A stretch of DNA of 64,000 nt from S5-327 sp965200975 (GCA_965200975.1 OZ241740.1:992001-1056000); one strand, 5' to 3'. Counted from the first letter of the stretch, positions 35,000 through 43,416 are shown. A program made the numbers and translations. The notes: generated by a model not told the origin, from the letters alone.

Positions 35000-36025
35000 A
35001 TGACGACGACAGCAATGGCGTGTATCGATGCGGACGGCCACGTCCGCGACACCGACGAGGACATCCGGCCCTACTTGCCGGCGCCGTACAACGAACGGCC
35101 TCGCCTGAGCGGAGGAACCGCCCGCGACGGGTTCGACAACACGCTGGGCAACCGCCTCGGAACGCGGGAAGTGGACACGGAAGTGTGGCTCGACGCGCTG
35201 GAGCGCGGACGGCTCGACGTTGCAGTGCTCTTTCCGACCGGCAGCCTGGGCGCGGGCTGGCTCCGCGAGCCGGACTTCGCGGCGGCGCGTATGGCCGCGT
35301 ACAACGACTGGCTGTTCGCCACCTATATGCAGGCGGACTCGCGGTTCAAGGGCATGGCTCTCCTGCCTGTGCAAGACCCTCCGCAGGCGGCGCGCGAACT
35401 GCGTCGGGCCGTCGAGGAGATGGGCATGGTGGGAGGCATGCTGCCGGAAGGCCCGTACCTGTTCGGCAAGCCGGAGTTCGATGTGGTGTACGCCGAAGCG
35501 CAACGGCTGGGCGCGCCGCTCGCAATCCACGGCAGCGGACGGCTGGTCGGCAGCTACGACGAGTTCCTCTTCGACAACCTCGCGCAAATACATTCGCTGG
35601 GCCACGCTTTCCTGCAGATGAAGCAGTTCGTCAGCATCGTGCTGTCGGGCGTGCCGGAGAAGTTCCCGGAGCTCAAGCTTGCGTTCCTCGAGGCGGGCTG
35701 CGGCTGGACTACGTATATGCTCGACCGTATGGACGAGCGCTACCACCTGCGCGGCCGCGTCGACGCGCCCATCCTCACTCGCGCGCCGAGCGAGTACCTG
35801 GCCGATGGCAATATCTTCATCTCATGCGAGGCGGAAGAGCGGCTCCTGCCGGAAACGCTGCGGATCCTCGGCGACGACGTGATCATGTACGCCTCGGACT
35901 TCCCGCACTGGGACGCGGAGTTCCCCGGCAACATTCAGCATCTGCTCGCGCGGGATGACCTCACGGAGAGCCAGCGGGCAAAGGTCGCAGGGCTCAACGC
36001 AAAGCGGCTGTACAACCTCGACTAG
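35000..36025 (+). CDS. Amidohydrolase family 2 metal-dependent hydrolase
   Basis: A 341-residue TIM-barrel hydrolase or decarboxylase. The start ATG 35000 follows GGAGG by 6 nt. Metal motifs are CIDADGHVRD (Asp-x-x-His spacing), His in PLAIHGSGR and Asp in MYASDFPHWDAEFPGN. The last motif, with ISCEAEERLLPETLRILG before it, is common in the amidohydrolase-2 enzymes of this genome type. It lies 27 nt before an SDR gene, so the two probably form one transcript. Substrate unknown. Confidence 0.88.
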   Translation: MTTTAMACIDADGHVRDTDEDIRPYLPAPYNERPRLSGGTARDGFDNTLGNRLGTREVDTEVWLDALERGRLDVAVLFPTGSLGAGWLREPDFAAARMAAYNDWLFATYMQADSRFKGMALLPVQDPPQAARELRRAVEEMGMVGGMLPEGPYLFGKPEFDVVYAEAQRLGAPLAIHGSGRLVGSYDEFLFDNLAQIHSLGHAFLQMKQFVSIVLSGVPEKFPELKLAFLEAGCGWTTYMLDRMDERYHLRGRVDAPILTRAPSEYLADGNIFISCEAEERLLPETLRILGDDVIMYASDFPHWDAEFPGNIQHLLARDDLTESQRAKVAGLNAKRLYNLD

Positions 36026-36052
36026 GCAGAACCAGACAGGAGCGGAAGCGGA

Positions 36053-36886
36053 ATGTACGACCTGAGCGGGAAGGTTGCGCTGGTTACCGGCGCCGGCGGC
36101 GAGCGCGGGTTCGGGCGGGCGATCGCCAACCGGCTCGCCGACGAAGGCGCCGATGTGATAGTCAACGACATCGCCCTCAACCCGTACGGCGGCGACGGCG
36201 GGTGGGCTGGACTCGAGGCTGTAGCGTCGGAGATCGCGGCGAGAGGCCGCAGGTCGTTCGCCGCCGTGGCCGACGTCTCCGACAGCGCTCAGGTCGACCG
36301 GATGATGCGCGAGGCGCTGGAGCGTTTCGGGCGCATCGACATCCTCGTGAACAATGCAGGGTCGCGCCCGGGCCCGGACCGAGTGCCGCTCATCGAACTG
36401 ACCGAGGAGGCGTTCGACGAGGTGCAGCGCGTGAACGTGCGGGGGACGTTCCTCTGCGCGCGGGCCGTCGCGCGTCATATGGTGGAGCGCGGAGGCGGCG
36501 GGAAGATCATCGTCATCGCGTCGACCGCCGGCAAACGGGGGATGCCCCGCTACGCGGCGTACACGGCGTCGAAGTTCGCGCTGGTAGGGTTCACGCAGAG
36601 CGTCGCTCACGAGCTGGGCCCGCACGGCGTCAACGTCAACGCGATCTGCCCCGGCCTTGCCGAGACCGAGCGGGTGATCCATATCGCCGACGCTGTGAGG
36701 CCAAGCGGAACCAGCGCAGAGGAGCATCTGCGCGAGATGGTGCGCGAACGCGCCGCCGCAAATCCGATGGGACGGATAACCGAGACGCAGGACATCGCCC
36801 GCATGGCGGCGTTTCTCGCCTCGGCGGAGTCCGATTACCTCACAGGGCTTGCGGTGTCGGTGTCCGGCGGGGATGTAATGTACTAG
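36053..36886 (+). CDS. Short-chain dehydrogenase/reductase
   Basis: An NAD(P)-dependent SDR of the classical type, 277 residues. Cofactor motif TGAGGERGFGRA near 13-24, NNAG near 100, catalytic Ser in IASTAGKRG and Tyr/Lys in YTASKFALVG. An extra segment after strand 2 (ALNPYGGDGGWAG) slightly enlarges the cofactor region, as in some multifunctional-enzyme-type SDRs. It probably reduces or oxidises a secondary alcohol or ketone and is co-transcribed with the amidohydrolase. A GC-rich terminator follows at once. Confidence 0.92.
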   Translation: MYDLSGKVALVTGAGGERGFGRAIANRLADEGADVIVNDIALNPYGGDGGWAGLEAVASEIAARGRRSFAAVADVSDSAQVDRMMREALERFGRIDILVNNAGSRPGPDRVPLIELTEEAFDEVQRVNVRGTFLCARAVARHMVERGGGGKIIVIASTAGKRGMPRYAAYTASKFALVGFTQSVAHELGPHGVNVNAICPGLAETERVIHIADAVRPSGTSAEEHLREMVRERAAANPMGRITETQDIARMAAFLASAESDYLTGLAVSVSGGDVMY

Positions 36887-36914
36887 CGCGGGGAGGCGTG
36901 CGCGCTCCCCGCGC
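36886..36914 (+). terminator. Hairpin after the SDR gene
   Basis: A 10-bp perfect stem GCGCGGGGAG/CTCCCCGCGC with a 9-nt loop beginning on the last base of the stop codon. There is no T-tract. Confidence 0.6.
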
Positions 36915-36987
36915 CGGACGTCGCTGCTCCTCTGCTCCTGGCCCCCTACCGAGCGTGCAGGACGGGAGCGACTGACGAAGAGGCGAA

Positions 36988-37143
36988 CTAGCTCATCTGG
37001 GCGACGGTTTTGCCGATGATGTTCATCCCCGTCCCGCAGACCGTGCAGGAGCCCTTGATGATGGGCTTGCCGTTCTTGGTGGTCTGGTCGTTAGGGGAGC
37101 TCATGTCGCGCTTTTCACGGCACTTGACGCAGTATGCCTGCAT
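36988..37143 (-). CDS. DUF5679 small zinc-ribbon protein
   Basis: A 51-residue protein. The start at 37143 has AAAGGAGG 8 nt upstream. Two CxxC pairs (YCVKCREKRDM and GSCTVCGTGM) flank a basic Lys/Gly-rich turn (TTKNGKPIIKG), matching the DUF5679 ribbon common in Chloroflexota and Actinobacteria. The pairs would hold one Zn ion. The function is unknown; nucleic-acid or protein binding is typical of such ribbons. Confidence 0.85.
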   Translation of the reverse strand: MQAYCVKCREKRDMSSPNDQTTKNGKPIIKGSCTVCGTGMNIIGKTVAQMS

Positions 37144-37305
37144 GCAGATTTCCTCCTTTAGGCGCTTGCCGCCCGTGCTTCCCCAATGGTTTCCGAATGG
37201 CGAACTGCCGCGCAACGCCTTTGAGAACGGTTTTTAAGCGAGTTCTCGTCAGGCGGGCAGGGCGCCGAGGCGGCGAAGCAGCTCCGAACGCCCGCGGAAG
37301 AGGGG

Positions 37306-37695
37306 CTACGCGCTGGCTCCGGCGTAGGCGATAGCCTCGTCGTCGTTGGGGTCTACAGCCCCCGACACGCCTACCGCCCCGGCGAATTCGCCGCCGGCGA
37401 GAACGGGAACGCCGCCCTGCGCAAAGATGCAGCCCATGTGAATAGCCTGGTGCATAAACACCGGACGCGAAGCCCGGTCCGCCACCTCGACGGTCGGGCG
37501 TCGCGCCGCCGCGCACCCCTTCGCCTTGCCCTGCGCAATGTCGACGGTTGTGTGGCGCGCCCCGTCCATCCGCAAGAAGCCTTGCAGTAGGCCGTTCTCG
37601 TCCACGACTGCGGTCGTAGTGGCCAACCCCAGTTCCGCGGACTTCGCCCGCGCCGCGCTGAGGATGGCGAGCACGCGTTCTTCGTTGATGGGCAT
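37306..37695 (-). CDS. GlcG/HbpS family heme-degrading-like protein
   Basis: A 129-residue single-domain protein of the GlcG/HbpS family. The N-terminal helix ILSAARAKSAELGLATTTAV is followed by VVDENGLLQGFLRMDGA, a central FAQGGVPVLAGGEFAGAVGV and DPNDDEAIAYAGASA. Relatives bind heme or cobalamin, or sit in clusters with dehydrogenases and MoCo enzymes without known catalytic role. It starts 13 nt past the stop of the molybdenum hydroxylase FAD subunit gene, so it probably belongs to that operon. The His and Lys residues needed for heme binding were not checked. Confidence 0.85.
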   Translation of the reverse strand: MPINEERVLAILSAARAKSAELGLATTTAVVDENGLLQGFLRMDGARHTTVDIAQGKAKGCAAARRPTVEVADRASRPVFMHQAIHMGCIFAQGGVPVLAGGEFAGAVGVSGAVDPNDDEAIAYAGASA

Positions 37696-37708
37696 AGGGA
37701 GCCGCTCC

Positions 37709-38611
37709 TCAGGACGCGCGGCGGCCGGCGGCGGTCCGCGCCGCGGCGGCCTCCAGCGCCCGTTTCGTGATGACGCGCGTCAGGTGCTCGCGGTACTCCC
37801 GCGAGGCGTGTATGTCGGCGAGGAAGTCGATCCCCCGGCCCGCGCGGCGCGACGCCTGCTCGATCGACGCCGCTTCGAGCGGCTTGCCGAGCAGCGCCCG
37901 CTCGCTGGCCTTCGCCCGTCTGGGCATAGGCCCGGCGCCGGTGACGGCGATGCGCGCGCTCGAGCAGCGCCCCTGCCGGTCAGCTTCCAGAACGGCGGCG
38001 ACGCCTACGATGGCGAACCGCGACGCCTTGTTGGCGAACTTGACGTAAGCCGAACCGGCGCGCCGGGAGACGCGCTCGAAGCTTACGCTCGTGAGGATCT
38101 CGGCGGGGCGGACGGCGGTCTCGTAAGCGTCGACAAAGAACCGGTCGGCGGGGACTACCCGCCTGCGTCTGCCTCCGGCGAGGACGATCCGTGCGTCGAG
38201 CGCAAGGAGCGCGGCGGGAACGTCCGCTGCGGGGTCGGCGTGCGCGAGCGCGCCGCCGATAGTGCCGCGGTTGCGCACCTGCAGGTCGCCGACGGAACTC
38301 GCCGCCTCGACGAGCACTGGCGCCGCAGCCGCTACGACACGGGAGCGCTCGATCTGGCGGTAGGTCGTCATCGCCCCGATGACGACCTGCGAGGCGCCTC
38401 CCGCGGGGGAGGAGTCCGTACTGACCCCGGACAGGCCGCCGAGCCGCCCGATGTCGATGACGTGCTCAGGCTGCACGAGGCGCATCTTCATGGCGGGAAC
38501 GAGGCTCATGCCTCCTGCGAGAACGCGGGCCTCGCCCTCATGCTCGCGCAGCAGGCGCAGCGCGTCCGCCAGGGCGGAGGGCGCATGGTAGGTGAAAGCG
38601 GCGGGGATCAC
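37709..38611 (-). CDS. Molybdenum hydroxylase FAD-binding (medium) subunit, CoxM-like
   Basis: A 300-residue FAD-binding subunit of the xanthine dehydrogenase/CO dehydrogenase family. GTG 38611 overlaps the small-subunit stop as GTGA. FAD motifs are VLAGGMSLVPAMKMRL near 31-46 and the second AGG-type loop NRGTIGGALAHADPAAD. It passes electrons between the iron-sulfur subunit and an external acceptor. The partner large molybdopterin subunit is not next to it: HbpS-like and alcohol dehydrogenase genes flank the pair, so the catalytic subunit must be encoded elsewhere or has been lost. Confidence 0.92.
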   Translation of the reverse strand: MIPAAFTYHAPSALADALRLLREHEGEARVLAGGMSLVPAMKMRLVQPEHVIDIGRLGGLSGVSTDSSPAGGASQVVIGAMTTYRQIERSRVVAAAAPVLVEAASSVGDLQVRNRGTIGGALAHADPAADVPAALLALDARIVLAGGRRRRVVPADRFFVDAYETAVRPAEILTSVSFERVSRRAGSAYVKFANKASRFAIVGVAAVLEADRQGRCSSARIAVTGAGPMPRRAKASERALLGKPLEAASIEQASRRAGRGIDFLADIHASREYREHLTRVITKRALEAAAARTAAGRRAS

Positions 38612-39078
38612 TGTGCCGCCCTTATCGCGTCGGCTGCTGCGAGCGCCGACGCGACGATGTTCTGGTATCCGGTGCAGCGGCACATATTCCCGCTGAGGGC
38701 GGCCCGCACTTCGGCCCCCGTAGGATCCGGATTGCGGCGCAGGAACTCGTGCAGAGTCATCACCATTCCGGGGGTGCAGAACCCGCACTGCAGACCGTGC
38801 TGCTCGTGAAACGCCTGCTGAATGGGATGCAGGCGGTCGCCCTTGGCCAGCCCCTCGATGGTGGTGATCCGGGCGCCCTCGGCCTGCGCCGCGAACATCG
38901 CGCACGACTTCACAGCGGCGCCGTTCAGCAGCACGGTGCACGCTCCGCACTGGCTCGTATCGCAGCCGATGTGCGTTCCCGTAAGCCGCAGCTTCTCGCG
39001 CAGGAGGTCGACGAGCAGGTCTCGGTCTTCCACGTCCGCGGAGCGTCGTTTGCCGTTGACAGTGAGTGTTATCTGCAT
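38608..39078 (-). CDS. Molybdenum hydroxylase [2Fe-2S] (small) subunit, CoxS-like
   Basis: A 156-residue iron-sulfur subunit. The start at 39078 gives MQITLTVNGKRR, the standard N-terminus. The plant-type ferredoxin cluster is GCDTSQCGACTVLLNG with a later Cys in KSCAMF. The second cluster is QCGFCTPGMVM with GNMCRCTGYQNI. It transfers electrons from the molybdenum site to the FAD subunit. It overlaps the FAD subunit gene and lies 7 nt after an alcohol dehydrogenase gene. Confidence 0.95.
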   Translation of the reverse strand: MQITLTVNGKRRSADVEDRDLLVDLLREKLRLTGTHIGCDTSQCGACTVLLNGAAVKSCAMFAAQAEGARITTIEGLAKGDRLHPIQQAFHEQHGLQCGFCTPGMVMTLHEFLRRNPDPTGAEVRAALSGNMCRCTGYQNIVASALAAADAIRAAQ

Positions 39079-39085
39079 TCGAACC

Positions 39086-40177
39086 CTACTGGAAAGTGAT
39101 GACGCCGCGCCCGACGACGCCGCGATCGAGCTCCTCGTACGCTTCATTGATCTGGTCGAGGCTGTACCTCCGGGTGATCAGGCCGTCGACGTCTATCTGG
39201 TTGCTCCTGTACAGGTCGGCCATCCGGTAGAAGTCGAACGCGGGGCGCGACGTGCCGTAGTACGAACCCTTCAGCGTCTTCTCCATACGGACGAGCTGGA
39301 CGGGGTCGATGCCCGCGACATCGCCGACCGCCGCCAGCCCGACGATGATCGCCGTGCCGCCCTTCCGCGCGGCGTCGAACGCCTGCGTAACCGTCTCGCT
39401 GGAGCCGTAGGCCTCGAACGTGTAGTCGGCGCCCCCGTTCGTAAGCTCGCGGACAGCCTTTACGGGGTCGGCGTCGCGCGAGTTCACGGTGTCGGTCGCC
39501 CCGAACTTCGTCGCGAACTCGAGGGCGGCGTCGTTGACGTCGATAGCGATAATGCGGTTGGCGCCTGCGAGCCGCGCCCCCTGCACGACGTTCAGCCCGA
39601 CGCCGCCGCAGCCTATCACCGCGACCGCGCTGCCGGGCTCCACGCGCGCGCTGAAGAGGGCCGCGCCGACGCCGGTCGTGACGCTGCATCCGATGAGCGC
39701 AGCCTGCGGGAGCGGGAACGAAGGGTCGATCTTCACGCATCCGGTCTCGGGAACGACTGCCTCCTCCGCGAAACAGGCCACCTTGCCCATATGGGCGAGC
39801 CGCTGGCCGTTGAAGTGGAGCCTGCGCGTGCCGTCGAACATATTGGGGCCGGTCGCCATGTGGGTGTCGCAGACGTTCGGGCGTCCGCTCAGGCAGGAGC
39901 GGCAATGCCCGCAGAAGGGAGCGAACGCAAGGATGACGTGATCGCCCGGAGCGACGCGCGTTACGTCCTCCCCGACCTCCTCGACGACGGCGGAGCCTTC
40001 GTGTCCGAGCACGGCGGGCGTGGGGATGACGGCCTCGCCGCGCATAAAGTGAAGGTCGCTGCGGCAGACGCCGGCGGCGGCGATGCGGACGCGCACCTCA
40101 TGCGCCTTGGGAGGGTCGAGGTCGACCTCTTCGATGGCGAGAGGCTTGTTGGTCTCGAACAGAACGGCGGCTCTCAT
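39086..40177 (-). CDS. Zinc-dependent alcohol dehydrogenase
   Basis: A 363-residue medium-chain dehydrogenase/reductase. The catalytic zinc site is GVCRSDLHF (Cys) and GHEGSAVVEEVG (His-Glu). The structural zinc is held by the Cys set in FCGHCRSCLSGRPNVC, and the nucleotide motif is VIGCGGVGLNVVQ. The N-terminus MRAAVLFETNKPLAIEEVDL and the GTRRLHFNGQ segment are typical of the class-III-like/Rv-type NAD-dependent alcohol dehydrogenases. It probably starts the operon with the molybdenum hydroxylase subunits, suggesting alcohol to aldehyde to acid oxidation, which is inference. Confidence 0.93.
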   Translation of the reverse strand: MRAAVLFETNKPLAIEEVDLDPPKAHEVRVRIAAAGVCRSDLHFMRGEAVIPTPAVLGHEGSAVVEEVGEDVTRVAPGDHVILAFAPFCGHCRSCLSGRPNVCDTHMATGPNMFDGTRRLHFNGQRLAHMGKVACFAEEAVVPETGCVKIDPSFPLPQAALIGCSVTTGVGAALFSARVEPGSAVAVIGCGGVGLNVVQGARLAGANRIIAIDVNDAALEFATKFGATDTVNSRDADPVKAVRELTNGGADYTFEAYGSSETVTQAFDAARKGGTAIIVGLAAVGDVAGIDPVQLVRMEKTLKGSYYGTSRPAFDFYRMADLYRSNQIDVDGLITRRYSLDQINEAYEELDRGVVGRGVITFQ

Positions 40178-40219
40178 CGCATGCTCCGGCTGGCAGGGTA
40201 GCGTGGCGGAGAGAGCCTA

Positions 40220-41389
40220 TCACGAGTTGAGCGGTTGCGGGGATACGGGGGACGCGATAAGCGTGGCGGCCAGGGACTCGCCAATGGCGTCGATGGGCTG
40301 CTTGTTCATCAGGTAGAAAACATCATCCGCGTCGCCTCCGACAAGCTGGATGGCCACGTCCTGAATGCGCGGCTGGAGCATCCGGTTCAGCACCATCGCA
40401 GTGGCGCCGCCGGCGAGGCCGCCCGCCACTGCCCCGACCACATTCCCTAGGCCCGGAAGGGCTGTGCCGGCCGCGCCGCCAGCGCCGAGGCCCACCGAAC
40501 TGCACACTGTCAGAACTCCGAACTGCGTCATCAGCGCCAGCGCGTGTATGCCATGCACACGGGAGCGGTCGGACATCTCTTCACCCTGGAGCGCCTGCTC
40601 AGTGGAGATGATGCGGTGAACGAGCTTAATGCCCATACCAACTTCAGCGATATACGGCAGCATTCCTAACAGCGAATCGGGGACGTCGATGCCCATGTTT
40701 CCGGCCAAGGCGCCCAGCCCTTCATTGACGTCCTCGAAAAACGCGCGGGTGATACCCTCAAGCGCGTCGTCGCTTACGCCGATGTCGTAAAGCCGATGCG
40801 CCTGCTCAGCAATCGCGTCGTACAAGTTGCTGCTCAGAGCGAATGCGATATCAGGGGCTTCCTCCATCCGCTCCAGCACTTCGTCCGCGTACCGTTCCCC
40901 GCCAGTCTTGACCTGGATGAGCATCTCCTGGCCGTCGGGGCCTCTCCCAACGAGGTCCCATACCGGCTGCGTCGGGTCGGAAGCGCCGGAGAATTCCCAT
41001 TCGGGAAGCTGGCTCTCCAGGGCGTCCTTCGCCTCGAACTCGGCCAGCCTCCCCTTCAATGGACGAATGAACCCTTCGACCGAACTCTCCCCGCGCTCCA
41101 GCATTTCCTGATAGTGCTCGTGCGGACTGCTGTAGTCAGACGCCGCGTTGGGGTAAACCGCGTTGTATGCCCTCATCACAGGGTGGTCGTCCATCACCGA
41201 AGAGTCAGGTACATTCCGGGCGTCGAAGAGGGCTTCCATACTCTCCTCGACGGCAATCGAGACCGCTATGGCGAAGTTGTCCCGGTCCATGGCGCGGACT
41301 TGCCGCATCATCTCCTCAGGAGAGAGTTCAGCCTGCCCCTCGGCGGCGGGCAACGCGCGCAGATCAGGAAGTAACGACAGAGATTCCAT
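40220..41389 (-). CDS. Orphan protein with nuclease-like QxK motif and glycine-zipper membrane segment
   Basis: A 389-residue protein of no recognised family. An acidic helical N-terminal region is followed by WDLVGRGPDGQEMLIQVKTG near 144-163. The spaced Asp145 and Gln159-x-Lys161 resemble the PD-(D/E)XK nuclease core. The C-terminal third has small-residue-rich stretches (GLGAGGAAGTALPGLG, VVGAVAGGLAGGATAMVL near 300-345), a pattern of glycine-zipper membrane insertion. Nuclease-like plus pore-like regions would suit a contact-dependent or phage-defence effector, but no signal, immunity gene or known system is visible. Three small coiled-coil membrane protein genes lie directly upstream (11 nt gap), so they may form one transcript. 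Confidence 0.6.
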   Translation of the reverse strand: MESLSLLPDLRALPAAEGQAELSPEEMMRQVRAMDRDNFAIAVSIAVEESMEALFDARNVPDSSVMDDHPVMRAYNAVYPNAASDYSSPHEHYQEMLERGESSVEGFIRPLKGRLAEFEAKDALESQLPEWEFSGASDPTQPVWDLVGRGPDGQEMLIQVKTGGERYADEVLERMEEAPDIAFALSSNLYDAIAEQAHRLYDIGVSDDALEGITRAFFEDVNEGLGALAGNMGIDVPDSLLGMLPYIAEVGMGIKLVHRIISTEQALQGEEMSDRSRVHGIHALALMTQFGVLTVCSSVGLGAGGAAGTALPGLGNVVGAVAGGLAGGATAMVLNRMLQPRIQDVAIQLVGGDADDVFYLMNKQPIDAIGESLAATLIASPVSPQPLNS

Positions 41390-41399
41390 AGGTCGCCGC

Positions 41400-41684
41400 C
41401 TACGTGAGGGAAAGGCCGAGGGCCACAACGGCGACGGCGAGACTTGCGATAGAGACGATGAGCGATTGGCGCTTGGCGGAGTGAATTTCCGCTGCTGCGC
41501 TCTTCTCCAGCGCCCGTATCTGCGCTCTGGCTTCCGGGTCTATGTGGTGATGCTCCACATGGGCCGTGAGCAGCTCATGCTGCTTCAGCACCCGGGGGAT
41601 GAGCTCGCGGTTGATGCGGTCTTGCTCCTCCCAGAACTTGACCTTGTCCCCTATCTTCGGTCGTTCCATCGGTGCTTCCGTCAT
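41400..41684 (-). CDS. Small coiled-coil membrane protein, copy 3 of module A
   Basis: A 94-residue protein. The N-terminal 46 residues (MTEAPMERPKIGDKVKFWEE, then QDRINRELIPRVLKQHELLT) are identical to the next gene upstream. A short Arg/Ala/Glu helix and one C-terminal membrane span (SLIVSIASLAVAVVALGLSL) follow. It lacks the 11-residue repeats of its neighbours and ends in a different membrane anchor. It lies 10 nt upstream of the nuclease-like gene. Function unknown. Confidence 0.65.
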   Translation of the reverse strand: MTEAPMERPKIGDKVKFWEEQDRINRELIPRVLKQHELLTAHVEHHHIDPEARAQIRALEKSAAAEIHSAKRQSLIVSIASLAVAVVALGLSLT

Positions 41685-42308
41685 GATGGCTCCTCTTACG
41701 TTGGGTTGGAGACGCCGCTGTGTTGTTGCTAGCGTAGACGGAGGTCAGCCCTTGAAGAAGATCGCCATCAGCCCGCCGGCGAGCGTGGCCCATAGCGTGG
41801 CCATGAGGACGAGCGCAGCGTTGAAGCGGCTATTCATCTCGGCGCGGATGGCTGCAAAGCCCTCGGTCATTTCGTCTCGGATGGAGGCTTGACCCTGGGC
41901 CAAGTCGGAGCGGATGGAGGCCAAGCCCTCGGTCATTTCGACGCGAATCGCTGCCGCCGTGCTCTCTTCCAGCGCCCGTATCTGCGCTCTGGCTTCAAGG
42001 TCTGCGTGGGGGTGATGCTCCACATGGGCCGTGAGCAGCTCATGCTGCTTCAGCACCCGGGGGATGAGCTCACGGTTGATGCGGTCTTGCTCTTCCCAGA
42101 ACTTGACCTTGTCCCCTATCTTCGGTCGTTCCATCGGTGCTTCCGTCATGAGGGCTCCTCTTACGTTGGGTTGGAGACGCCGCTGTGTTGTTGCTAGCGT
42201 AGACGGAGGTCAGCCCTTGAAGAAGATCGCCATCAGCCCGCCGGCGAGCGTGGCCCATAGCGTGGCCATGAGGACGAGCGCAGCGTTGAAGCGACTGTTC
42301 ATCTCGGA
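41507..42308. repeat. Segmental tandem duplication, about 465-bp period
   Basis: Bases 41507-41843 recur at 41969-42308 nearly unchanged, including the noncoding spacer between genes. The offset is 465 bp (462 at the left end because of a 3-bp indel). Spacers and coding parts are equally conserved, so the duplication is recent. Confidence 0.9.
41745..42149 (-). CDS. Small coiled-coil membrane protein with 11-residue repeats, copy 2
   Basis: A 134-residue protein combining module A (MTEAPMERPKIGDKVKFWEE) at the N-terminus, a stretch of 11-residue repeats (EMTEGLASIRS, DLAQGQASIRD, EMTEGFAAIRA) and module B, a C-terminal membrane anchor NSRFNAALVLMATLWATLAG. Eleven-residue periodicity fits a right-handed coiled coil, so an oligomeric stalk tethered to the membrane is likely. 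It shares module A with the gene downstream and module B with the gene upstream. Confidence 0.7.
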   Translation of the reverse strand: MTEAPMERPKIGDKVKFWEEQDRINRELIPRVLKQHELLTAHVEHHPHADLEARAQIRALEESTAAAIRVEMTEGLASIRSDLAQGQASIRDEMTEGFAAIRAEMNSRFNAALVLMATLWATLAGGLMAIFFKG

Positions 42309-42488
42309 GCGGATGGCGGCTTGACTCTGGGCCATCTCGGCGCGGATGGAGGCAAATCCCTCGGTCATTTCGGCGCGAATGGAGGCTTGACCCTGGGCGA
42401 GGTCGTTGAGGCGCTCGTTCACCTGTTCGTAGGCGCCTTCCAGGCGGCTGATGCGCTGGTCTCCGGGAGTTATCGGTTGCGTCGTCAT
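42210..42488 (-). CDS. Small coiled-coil membrane protein with 11-residue repeats, copy 1
   Basis: A 92-residue protein. The short unique N-terminus TTQPITPGDQRISRLEGAYE is followed by 11-residue repeats (DLAQGQASIRA, EMTEGFASIRA, EMAQSQAAIRS) and the same membrane anchor as copy 2 (NSRFNAALVLMATLWATLAG). It is first of the three paralogues and of the probable operon with the nuclease-like protein. Layout resembles other repeat-plus-tail-anchor proteins such as Borrelia Bdr, an analogy only. Confidence 0.7.
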   Translation of the reverse strand: MTTQPITPGDQRISRLEGAYEQVNERLNDLAQGQASIRAEMTEGFASIRAEMAQSQAAIRSEMNSRFNAALVLMATLWATLAGGLMAIFFKG

Positions 42489-42594
42489 AAGGCCTCAGCT
42501 TCTGCGAGTCTAGCACACGCGTTCGCCAGGAATGGGAGCGCGCTGAGGCAGCGGTAGCGGGAGGGGCAAGCGGCAGATGTCAGTCCGTGGAGGG

Positions 42595-43416
42595 TTAGCC
42601 GCTCTCGATGCCGCTGTGCCGCTGCTGGCCGAGCCGCTCGTAAGTAACGGGAGTGGTCACGAGGAGCCCGGCGTCGACGGGGAGGACGACGCCCGTGATC
42701 CAGCGGGCCTCGTCGCTTGCGAGGAAGACTGCCGCCCACGCGACATCCCATGCCGTCCCCTCTGTGCGCAGGGGGGCGGCGTTCTTGCGGATCTGGCGCA
42801 GGTCGTCGTCCATTCGAGGGGCGACCATGGGCGTGTAGACGAGTCCGGGCGCGATGCAGTTCACACGAACGCCGTCGGGGCCGTGGTCGCCCGCCATCGA
42901 CTGCGTGAGCCCGACGACCGCGGCCTTGGACGTCGTGTAGGGGGTGCTGCTGTTCGCGCGCAGTCCGGCGATGGAGGAGACGTTGATGATGGCGCCGCCG
43001 CCGCTCTTCACCATCTCCGGGATGGCGTACCTGGATGCGAGCACGATACTCTTCACGTTGACCGACATGATGTGGTCCCACTGCGCCTCGGTTACTTCGG
43101 TCACGTCGGCGCGGGTGGAGACGCCTACGTTGTTGTGGAGGATGTCGAGCCTGCCGTAGCGGTCGACTGCCGCGCGGACCATCGCCTCGCAGTCGCTCGC
43201 GCTCGCCGCGTCGGCGGCGAAGCTCGACGCCGCGCCGCCCTCCGCCTCTATCGCGGCCTGCGTCTCTTGCGCGCGCTCGAGCTCTTTGTCCACGAGCAGC
43301 ACGCTGGCCCCCTCGCGGGCGAACAGGATTGACGCAGCCTTCCCGTTGCCCACGCCCGGGCCGCTCGAGCCTGCTCCGGTAACTATCGCCGTTTTGCCTG
43401 CGAGTCTACTCGCCAC
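42595..43416 (-). CDS. Short-chain dehydrogenase/reductase
   Basis: A 273-residue classical SDR. Cofactor site TGAGSSGPGVGNGKA near 13-27, HNNVG near 95 in place of NNAG, catalytic Ser in NVSSIAGLRA, YTTSKAAVVGL with Tyr and Lys, and APGLVYTPM. The cofactor loop is a few residues longer than usual (SGPGVGNG), a variant common in SDRs of this genome type. It probably oxidises or reduces a hydroxyl/keto group. A small gene lies 24 nt upstream and may be co-transcribed. Confidence 0.92.
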   Translation of the reverse strand: MASRLAGKTAIVTGAGSSGPGVGNGKAASILFAREGASVLLVDKELERAQETQAAIEAEGGAASSFAADAASASDCEAMVRAAVDRYGRLDILHNNVGVSTRADVTEVTEAQWDHIMSVNVKSIVLASRYAIPEMVKSGGGAIINVSSIAGLRANSSTPYTTSKAAVVGLTQSMAGDHGPDGVRVNCIAPGLVYTPMVAPRMDDDLRQIRKNAAPLRTEGTAWDVAWAAVFLASDEARWITGVVLPVDAGLLVTTPVTYERLGQQRHSGIESG

